This document shows positions 58,245 to 64,000 of a stretch of DNA of 64,000 bases, one piece after another. Made by a program: the position numbers and the translations under genes. Positions within the stretch are counted from its first letter, which is position 1; each line of letters begins with the position of its first letter. The DNA comes from Adlercreutzia muris. GTDB lineage: Bacteria; Actinomycetota; Coriobacteriia; Coriobacteriales; Eggerthellaceae. Where the stretch lies: assembly GCF_008831045.1 (NCBI RefSeq), contig NZ_WAJS01000013.1:17599-81598 (forward strand). The letters are read 5' to 3'. The notes under the pieces are model-generated. The model searched no databases. It was not told where the DNA came from and saw nothing but the letters and a program-made list of their open reading frames with translations.

Positions 58245-59102
58245 ATGGCCCAGACGCAGATGCCGGCAAAGATAGAGCTTCCCGAGGCGATTCCCGGGTT
58301 TTCCGAGTTTGGCCACATCCCCTTCGAGGGGCTGCGCAACACCCGCGACCTGGGCGGCTTGCCCGCAGCCGACGGGCGCCGGGTGAAGCCGGCGCTGCTG
58401 TTGCGGTCGGGCGCCCTGCGCAAGGCGGCTGAGAGCGATCTGGCGCGCCTTCTGGCCGATTACCGCCTGGAGGGTGTGGTGGACTTCCGCACCGAGGTGG
58501 AGCGCGACAAGGAGCCCGACCCGCGCGAGCGTATGGAAGGCGTGGTGTTCTACGACTTTCCGGCGCTTTCGGGGGAGACTATCGGCATCACCCATGGGGC
58601 GAGCCTCGCGCAGGACGCGAAGGCGCTCGAGGCGGTGAGCGCCCAGCCCCACGAGGCGGTGCGGAAGATGTACCCGCAGATTCTTCTGGGCAAGGCGGGC
58701 CGTGCGGCCTACCGCGGGCTTTTGGACGTGCTGTTGGAATCTGACGGCGGGGCGGTGCTGTGGCACTGCACCGAGGGCAAGGACCGGGCGGGCTTGGGCG
58801 CCGTCGTTGTCGAGCGGGCGCTCGGTGTGTCCGAGGCCGATGTGCGGGCCGACTATCTGGCCACGAACTTGTTCGCGCGCAATCGGGCCGAGGGTGTTTT
58901 AGACGCTCTGGCCGCGAAACTGCCGGCTTTGCGCGGGGTCGACGCCGATGTGGACGCGTTCTTCTACGCCTACGTCGACTACTACAATGCCGCCATGGCT
59001 GCTGTGACCGACACATTCGGCACCTTCGACGCCTATTTGACCGAGGCTCTCGACTTCGGCCCCGAGAAACGTGCTGCCCTGCGGGAGAAGTATTTGGCGT
59101 AA
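58245..59102 (+). CDS. Tyrosine-protein phosphatase (LipA/Iph-type)
   Basis: A 285-residue cytoplasmic phosphatase with the HCTEGKDRAG signature (HCxxGKDRxG, Cys175), as in bacterial dual-specificity phosphatases of the Listeria LipA / M. tuberculosis PtpB-like group. The N-terminal GLRNTRDLGG and VDFRTEVERD motifs (general acid region) are conserved. These can dephosphorylate phosphotyrosine or phosphoinositides. RBS AGAGAGGGAG precedes ATG. No kinase partner is nearby. guaA follows 89 bases later. Confidence 0.9.
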   Translation: MAQTQMPAKIELPEAIPGFSEFGHIPFEGLRNTRDLGGLPAADGRRVKPALLLRSGALRKAAESDLARLLADYRLEGVVDFRTEVERDKEPDPRERMEGVVFYDFPALSGETIGITHGASLAQDAKALEAVSAQPHEAVRKMYPQILLGKAGRAAYRGLLDVLLESDGGAVLWHCTEGKDRAGLGAVVVERALGVSEADVRADYLATNLFARNRAEGVLDALAAKLPALRGVDADVDAFFYAYVDYYNAAMAAVTDTFGTFDAYLTEALDFGPEKRAALREKYLA

Positions 59103-59191
59103 TTCAACGAGATTTCCCACGCTGGAAACGCGGGGGCGGCTGGCGAGGTGTAAAATCGCCTTCGAACATTCCGCAACCCCAAGGAGGCACC

Positions 59192-60796
59192 GTGGCCGAG
59201 TCCGCAACCCCGGAGCAGATTGTCATCGTCGTCGATTTCGGCGCGCAGTACGGGCAGCTCATCGCCCGCCGCGTGCGCGATCTGCACGTGTATTCCGAGA
59301 TCGTGCCATGCGACATCACGGCCGACGAGGTGCGCGCCATGGCGCCGGCGGCTATCATCCTGTCGGGCGGTCCGGCCAGCGTGTACGCGGAGGATGCTCC
59401 CTCTATCGACCCCGAGATTCTCGGCCTGGGCATTCCGGTGCTTGGCTTCTGCTACGGTCAGCAGGCCATGGCCGTGGCGCTCGGCGGGGAGGTGGCGCAT
59501 ACCGAGAAGGGCGAGTACGGCCCGGCGGTCATCACGCGTGCCGGCGAGTCGGCGCTGTTCGACGGCACTCCTGGCGAGCAGACCGTGTGGATGAGCCATC
59601 GCGATGCCGTGAGCCGCGTGCCCGAGGGCTTCGCCATCACGTCGCGCACCGAGGTGTGCCCGGTGGCGTCCATGGAGTACCCCGAGCGCAAACTGTTCGC
59701 TACGCAGTTCCACCCCGAGGTGCGCCATACCGAGTTCGGCCAGACGATGCTGCGCAACTTCCTGTTCGGCGTGTGCGAGCTTGAGCCCGATTGGACCATG
59801 GATTCCATAATCGAGGACTCGGTGGCGGCCATCCGCGCCGAGGTGGGCGACGACCGTGTGATCCTGGGCCTTTCGGGCGGCGTGGACTCGTCGGTAGTGG
59901 CGGCGCTGTGCGCCCGCGCCATCGGCAAGCAGCTGACCTGCGTGTTCGTGAACCACGGTCTGCTGCGCAAGGGCGAGCCCGAGGAAGTGGAAGAGGTGTT
60001 CACGAAGCAGTTCGACGTGGACTTCATCCACGTGCACGCCGAGGAGCGCTACCTGGAGTTGCTGGCCGGCGTGACCGACCCGGAGGAGAAGCGCCGCATC
60101 ATCGGCACGCAGTTCTGGAAGGAGTTCTTCGCCGTGGCGGAGGACCTGGCCCAGGACGGGCGCCCGGTGAAGTACCTGGCCCAGGGTACCATTTACCCCG
60201 ACATCATCGAGAGCGGCGCGCGCAAGACCGGCGGGAAGGCGAGCACCATCAAGAGCCACCACAACCTCATCCCGTTCCCCGAGGGTGTGCATTTCGACCT
60301 GATCGAGCCGCTGGACCACTTCTTCAAGGACGAGGTGCGCGCGCTCGGCACCGCGCTGGGGCTGCCCGACTACATCGTGCACCGCCAGCCCTTCCCGGGC
60401 CCGGGTTTGGCCATCCGCATCATCGGCGATGTGGACGGGGAGAAGCTGACTATTTTGAAGAACGCCGACGCCATCGTGCGCGAGGAGCTGGACGCCTACA
60501 ACGAGCGCCTGTTCGCCGAGACCGGCGAGCGCAACAGCGAGCACACCGTGTGGCAGTACTTCGCCGTGCTGCCCGACATCAAGAGCGTGGGCGTCATGGG
60601 CGACGAGCGCACCTACGCCCGCCCCGTGATCCTGCGCGCCGTGGAAAGCAGCGACGCCATGACCGCCGACTGGGCCCGCCTCCCCTACGACGTGTTGGCC
60701 CGCATTTCGGGTCGCATCGTAGCCGAAGTCCCCGGCGTGAACCGCGTGGTGTATGATATAACCAGCAAGCCCCCCGCGACGATCGAGTGGGAGTAG
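59192..60796 (+). CDS. guaA: GMP synthase, glutamine-hydrolysing
   Basis: A 534-residue enzyme converting XMP to GMP with glutamine ammonia and ATP. The N-terminal class I amidotransferase domain has nucleophile Cys87 in GFCYGQQAMA and the FHPEV His/Glu pair; the ATP pyrophosphatase domain has LGLSGGVDSS; the C-terminal dimerisation domain has GIQ-like PGPGLAIRIIGDV and ends EVPGVNRVVYDITSKPPATIEWE. GTG 59192 is used because AAGGAGGCACC precedes it; the far longer open frame upstream is not coding. Confidence 0.98.
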   Translation: MAESATPEQIVIVVDFGAQYGQLIARRVRDLHVYSEIVPCDITADEVRAMAPAAIILSGGPASVYAEDAPSIDPEILGLGIPVLGFCYGQQAMAVALGGEVAHTEKGEYGPAVITRAGESALFDGTPGEQTVWMSHRDAVSRVPEGFAITSRTEVCPVASMEYPERKLFATQFHPEVRHTEFGQTMLRNFLFGVCELEPDWTMDSIIEDSVAAIRAEVGDDRVILGLSGGVDSSVVAALCARAIGKQLTCVFVNHGLLRKGEPEEVEEVFTKQFDVDFIHVHAEERYLELLAGVTDPEEKRRIIGTQFWKEFFAVAEDLAQDGRPVKYLAQGTIYPDIIESGARKTGGKASTIKSHHNLIPFPEGVHFDLIEPLDHFFKDEVRALGTALGLPDYIVHRQPFPGPGLAIRIIGDVDGEKLTILKNADAIVREELDAYNERLFAETGERNSEHTVWQYFAVLPDIKSVGVMGDERTYARPVILRAVESSDAMTADWARLPYDVLARISGRIVAEVPGVNRVVYDITSKPPATIEWE

Positions 60797-60913
60797 GCCG
60801 ATAGGGTTCTGAACTGCACTTTTGAGTGCCGCACTGTGCCGCTGAGTTTCGTTTCGTACGAGAGTCACGGCAAAGCCGCCAGCGACGGCGGTGAGTAAAT
60901 ACGATAATCGAGC

Positions 60914-60945
60914 CTCCGTTCCCGCGTTGGGACGGAGCCTTTTTC
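60914..60945 (+). terminator. Terminator after guaA
   Basis: CTCCG and TCCC pair with GGGA and CGGAG across a GCGTT loop with one bulged base, followed by CCTTTTTCTTT. Confidence 0.8.
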
Positions 60946-61049
60946 TTTGCCTTTTTACTCCCTTTCACCTGCGATTTCGCCATTTACTCCCCGTATTTCA
61001 AGATGGAAGCGTTTGGTTGCGAGCCACGCCGGTGTGAGGGCCTGAGTCG

Positions 61050-62486
61050 TCAGGCCCCGCGCAGGGGGACCGCGATGGTGGCCACCGCGCCGCCCGAGGG
61101 GCTGTTGGCGAGCGAGACGGAGCCCCCGTGGGCGCTCGCGGCCTCGGAGGCGGCGTGGAGGCCGAGCCCGTAGTGGCGGCCTCCGTCGAGCGAGGAGCGG
61201 GAGGAGTCGTCTGTGAAGAGGCGCTCGCAGCCGCGTTCGAGGGCGGCGGGAGAGAAGCCCGGTCCGTCGTCGGACACCTCGATGACGAGGTGTCCGCCCG
61301 CGACGTCGCAGGAGACCGCCACGCGCGAGCGCGCGTGCTCGGCGGCGTTGGCCATGAGGTTCGCGGCGGCTCGCGCCAGGGTGGTTCGGTCGAGTGGGGC
61401 CTCGGGCGCGCCCGCGACAGCGGGGCCCGTGGCCGCGTCGAGCGTCACGCCTCGCGCCCGGGCGATCTGGGCGGCCTCGGCGAGGACCTGTTCGCAGAGC
61501 TCGGCCGGCCGCATGGGGGCCCTCTCCGCCCCGCCGGACCCGCGCGAGGCCTCGATGAGCAGGCGCACGTAGCCGTCGAGCCTTTCGACACCGCCGGCTA
61601 TGTCGCGCGCGGCGGCCGCGAGGTCGGCGTCTTTCTCGTCTTCCAGCTCCTCCGCCACGAAGTCGGCGTTGGCGCGCAGCACGGTGAGCGGCGTCTTGAG
61701 GTCGTGGGCGAGCGACGCCACCTGCTCGCGCTGTCCCCGCTCCGCGGCCCAGCGGGCCTCGAGCGACTCAGCGAGGGAGGCCCGCATGGCGTCCATCGCG
61801 GCGAGGACGTCGTTCACCTCGCGCACGTTGGTGCTGCCGACCGCGAAGTCGAGCTCCCCCGCGCCGACGCGCCCCGCCGCCTCCGCGAGCGGCGCCATCT
61901 TGCGCGAGATCACGCGGCTCGCGCGGCGCGCCACGAGCGCGAGCGCGAGCGCGCTTCCTCCCGCGGCGCCGACGAGCATGAGATTCTGCGGGTTGGGAAG
62001 CAGGCCGGCGAGGTCGCGCGAGACCCACTGCGGCAGGTACTCGCTGACGAGTGCGCAGGCCCCGCCGCCCTTGAGCGGGAACGCGGCGTAGGTGAGGCCC
62101 GAGCCCCCGCCCTCGATCTCCACTGTGCCCGGATCCGCGGCGAGTGCCGCACGGGCCATTTCCGCCGCGCCCTCGAGCCGCGTGCCCTCGAGGTCTGTCA
62201 TCAGCACGTATCCGTCCTTGTTCAGGATGAGGTAGCGGTACGCCGTCGGCACGTCCTGCTGCCCGCAGACGCCGTCGCGTGCCAGGCCCTCCGCGACCTC
62301 GCGCACATTGGCCGGCCCCCAGCTTGCCTCGTAGACGAAGCCCGCGTTGATCGCCGCGGAGAGCGCCATGAACGAGGCGAGCCACGCCGTGGCGACCGCC
62401 GCGAACGCGTAGGCGAAGTAGCGCGCGATGACGAAGGAGAGCGGCATGCCCTCGCGACCTCGCGCCCCGGTCCTCAGAGCTGCCAC
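61050..62486 (-). CDS. Sensor histidine kinase of lantibiotic-resistance-type module
   Basis: A 478-residue kinase with TM1 at about residues 18-50, a periplasmic domain of about 110 residues, TM2 near 168-190 with following HAMP-like segment, H-box SLAHDLKTPLTVLRANADF, and ATPase N/G boxes (AAANLMANAAEHA, SDDGPGFSPAALE, HYGLGLHAA). GTG 62486 overlaps the regulator gene by 13 bases and is coupled to it; ATG 62447 is an alternative start nearer the first helix. It follows an OmpR-type regulator, YxeA-like protein and ABC permease gene, as in systems that respond to lantibiotics or cell envelope stress. Confidence 0.88.
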   Translation of the reverse strand: MAALRTGARGREGMPLSFVIARYFAYAFAAVATAWLASFMALSAAINAGFVYEASWGPANVREVAEGLARDGVCGQQDVPTAYRYLILNKDGYVLMTDLEGTRLEGAAEMARAALAADPGTVEIEGGGSGLTYAAFPLKGGGACALVSEYLPQWVSRDLAGLLPNPQNLMLVGAAGGSALALALVARRASRVISRKMAPLAEAAGRVGAGELDFAVGSTNVREVNDVLAAMDAMRASLAESLEARWAAERGQREQVASLAHDLKTPLTVLRANADFVAEELEDEKDADLAAAARDIAGGVERLDGYVRLLIEASRGSGGAERAPMRPAELCEQVLAEAAQIARARGVTLDAATGPAVAGAPEAPLDRTTLARAAANLMANAAEHARSRVAVSCDVAGGHLVIEVSDDGPGFSPAALERGCERLFTDDSSRSSLDGGRHYGLGLHAASEAASAHGGSVSLANSPSGGAVATIAVPLRGA

Positions 62487-63136
62487 TTGTACCCCATCCC
62501 CCAGACGGTCGCGATCGGATCGGCGCCGGCCTCGGAGAGTTTCCTCCGGGCGCGGCTGACCTGCATTGATATGGCCGCGTCGTCGGCGTCGCTCTCCCAG
62601 CCGAGCACCGCCTCGCGTATCTGCGCGCGGCTCATGACCTGCCCGGGGTGGCGGGCGAGGTACTCGCAGATGGCGTACTCGGTGGGCGTGAGCGGCACGG
62701 CCTCGCCGCTCACGGCGAGGCCGCGCGCCCCGAGGTCGATCCGCACCTCTCCGAAGGAGAGGGCGTGCGAGCGCGGCCGGCGCTCACGGCGTAGATGGGC
62801 CGCGACCTTGGCGCGCAGCTCCGCGGCCCCGAAGGGCTTGCGGACGTAGTCGTCGGCGCCCAGGCCGTAGCCGGCCACGGCGTCCTCCTCGGCCACGCGC
62901 GCGGTCAGGAAGATGATGGGCCCGTCGAAGTCCGGGCGGATCTGCCGCACGAGCTCGAAGCCGTCGAGCCCCGGCATCATGACGTCGCAGAGCACGAGGT
63001 CGAAGCGCGAGAGGTCCGTCCCCGGGACCGCCGTCGGGTCCGCCGCCCTGATGACCTCATGGCCGTCGCGGCCGAGGACGCGCGCGAGCGCGTCGAGGAT
63101 CGCCCGCTCATCATCCACTGCCAGTATCCTCGCCAT
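62474..63136 (-). CDS. OmpR-family response regulator of lantibiotic-resistance-type module
   Basis: A 220-residue regulator with receiver (Asp8-Asp9, phospho-acceptor Asp51 in LCDVMMPGLDG, conserved Lys in VRKPFGA) and winged helix (VSGEAVPLTPTEYAICEYLARHPG; DDAAISMQVSRARRKLSE; VWGMGYKWQL). Its stop overlaps the kinase start. AGGAGGTC sits upstream of ATG 63136. It is distinct from the regulator at 14880 and most likely controls the ABC transporter genes upstream on the same strand. Confidence 0.92.
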   Translation of the reverse strand: MARILAVDDERAILDALARVLGRDGHEVIRAADPTAVPGTDLSRFDLVLCDVMMPGLDGFELVRQIRPDFDGPIIFLTARVAEEDAVAGYGLGADDYVRKPFGAAELRAKVAAHLRRERRPRSHALSFGEVRIDLGARGLAVSGEAVPLTPTEYAICEYLARHPGQVMSRAQIREAVLGWESDADDAAISMQVSRARRKLSEAGADPIATVWGMGYKWQL

Positions 63137-63181
63137 GTTCGACCTCCTGAAACTCCCGTCGGTATTGTACTTGCGCCGCGC

Positions 63182-63583
63182 TCAGCGGTCCAGAGCCCCG
63201 CGCGCAGCTGCGGGTGCCTCGGCCGCGTTGCACGCGCGGTAGCGCACGCCCGAGCCGCCGCGCGCCTCGATCTCGAGCCAGCCCTCGCCGTCCGACTCCC
63301 GCCCGAAGAAGATGAGCTGGAGCTCTCGGACATTGCCCCTGTCGTCCGCCGCGTCCACCAGGTAGACGTAGTTCGCCCCCGCCCCGGTGGCGTCGGCGTA
63401 GGAGCTCGCGTGGCTGCCGGGCTCGGGCGCGGGCGCCCACATGGCAATCTCAGGGTTGGGCAGCACGCGGTCGGCGATCGAGCGCAGCGCCGACCCCCAG
63501 CCGGCGTCGAGCGGGGCATTCCCGCCCAGGACGAGCGCTGTGGAGAGGAGGGCGAGCACGGCGGCGAGCGGCTTCCTACGCAT
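63182..63583 (-). CDS. YxeA-like exported protein
   Basis: A 133-residue protein with a signal peptide (MRRKPLAAVLALLSTALVLGG) and a small beta-rich domain with YVYLVDAADDRGNVRELQLIFF, then GVRYRACNAAEAP, which is reminiscent of YxeA/DUF1093 proteins that accompany lantibiotic-resistance transporters. It overlaps the ABC permease gene by eight bases and precedes the response regulator by 45 bases. The family call is by pattern only. Confidence 0.6.
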   Translation of the reverse strand: MRRKPLAAVLALLSTALVLGGNAPLDAGWGSALRSIADRVLPNPEIAMWAPAPEPGSHASSYADATGAGANYVYLVDAADDRGNVRELQLIFFGRESDGEGWLEIEARGGSGVRYRACNAAEAPAAARGALDR

Positions 63584-64000
63584 CTGCCCTCCCGTCCTCG
63601 AAGCGGCAGAACCAGGCGATAAGGACGGCGGTGGTTGCCAGGGTGAGCACGAGGCCAGCGAGCGCAGTCGTGAGGAGAGGGCCCGCCGCGCGTGCGGCGT
63701 CGATGAAGGCCTCTACCCCGAGCGACCCCAGGCGCGCGGGCCAGGCGAGCGGCACCCAGCTCAGGGGCGTCGCCAGGGCACCGGTGAGCTCGCCGGTCAT
63801 GAGGCCGTGCGCAAGTCCGCCCACTGAGAAGAACGCGAGGAGCACCCCCGCCGCGCCGGCGCCGATGGCGGCGTTGCGGCCGAGGCGCAGGGCCACGCCG
63901 AGCCCCAGCGCGTAGAGGGGCAGGCTGCCCAGCACGATGCCCGCCCAGGCGGCTGCAAGCGGAGCGGGCCCGAGCGGCAGGCGCCTGGGCGGGCATCGTG
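63576..64000 (-). CDS. ABC transporter permease, MutG/EpiG-like lantibiotic immunity type (5' end outside window)
   Basis: At least 141 residues are visible, from the window edge to a stop at 63576. The open frame continues past 63935 with APLAAAWAGIVLGSLPLYALG, matching the end of a membrane helix, so the protein is truncated by the window, not by a real start. Three or four hydrophobic helices follow (GVLLAFFSVGGLAHGLM, GPLLTTALAGLVLTLATTAVLIAWF). The segment LGSLPLYALGLGVALRLGRNAA and WVPLAWPARLGS resemble MutG/EpiG-like ABC permeases. The remaining transporter genes must be outside the window. Confidence 0.7.
   Translation of the reverse strand, partial: RCPPRRLPLGPAPLAAAWAGIVLGSLPLYALGLGVALRLGRNAAIGAGAAGVLLAFFSVGGLAHGLMTGELTGALATPLSWVPLAWPARLGSLGVEAFIDAARAAGPLLTTALAGLVLTLATTAVLIAWFCRFEDGRADA

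Noticed and set aside
59033..60868. 611-residue open frame on the minus strand
   Set aside because: Antisense to guaA; guaA carries all expected catalytic motifs.
61050..64000. Firm call of horizontal transfer for the last module
   Set aside because: The impression of different composition was by eye only; no codon statistics were computed.

Overview
The window is about 64 kb of high-GC chromosomal DNA from an anaerobic actinobacterium, most likely the family Eggerthellaceae (class Coriobacteriia; an Adlercreutzia/Eggerthella/Gordonibacter-type genome). The evidence is the gene content: Tat-exported molybdopterin oxidoreductases with four-cluster ferredoxin subunits, Tat-exported flavoprotein reductases paired with membrane-bound LuxR-type regulators, a tad pilus locus, LPXTG surface protein, and high-GC codon use. 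No phage, integrase, IS element or CRISPR array was seen. All family names come from reading motifs by eye; no database search was run.

Layout. 1-4173: 3' end of a tad/Flp pilus operon (TadE/TadG-like pseudopilins, a small exported protein, DUF192, zinc ribbon). 4231-6172 (minus): stand-alone ModE-like regulator and threonine synthase. 6456-10525: ferrous iron uptake locus (two FeoA, FeoB, FeoB-associated Cys-rich peptide) with palindromic operators, ending in a short DtxR/MntR-type regulator. 10616-12845: FtsB/DivIC-like protein, Ppx/GppA phosphatase, tRNA-Leu(UAA). 13063-20857: a two-component system whose sensor has a CxxCH haem-type domain, then a four-gene molybdoenzyme operon (catalytic subunit, ferredoxin, TorD chaperone, MsrQ/ferric-reductase-like membrane protein). 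20969-22928: polyprenyl diphosphate synthase and a peptidoglycan-binding protein. 23252-26180: leuC-leuD-leuB. 26291-30033: membrane LuxR regulator, flavoprotein reductase, NifX-like protein. 30100-32710: AAA ATPase (minus) and hisS. 32834-39755: an ECF sigma factor fused to a membrane anchor and external Ig-like domain, divergent from a 970-aa LPXTG surface protein, followed by two membrane proteins of unknown function. 40041-43221: second flavoprotein/LuxR pair. 43274-44653: rplJ-rplL with an L10-leader region. 44978-45892 (minus): patatin. 46239-51495: second molybdoenzyme operon with ferredoxin, Crp/Fnr regulator and MFS permease. 51768-56159 (minus): BaeRF protein and a heavy-metal efflux module (P-type ATPase, separate HMA chaperone, ArsR). 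56447-60796: rhodanese, DAACS symporter, tyrosine phosphatase, guaA. 61050-64000 (minus): histidine kinase, response regulator, YxeA-like protein and a lantibiotic-immunity-type ABC permease cut by the window edge.

How it fits together. The dominant theme is anaerobic respiration with periplasm-facing reductases of unknown substrate, each with its own local regulator: a haem-sensor two-component system for the first molybdoenzyme, a Crp/Fnr protein for the second, and a membrane LuxR protein beside each flavoprotein. The most notable non-coding signal is a set of TTAA direct repeats spaced exactly 11 bp, found both before the sensor kinase gene and before the first molybdoenzyme operon. This looks like the binding site of the OmpR-family regulator encoded between them. 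The second notable item is the sigma factor that carries its own transmembrane segment and extracellular domain next to a surface protein with similar folds.
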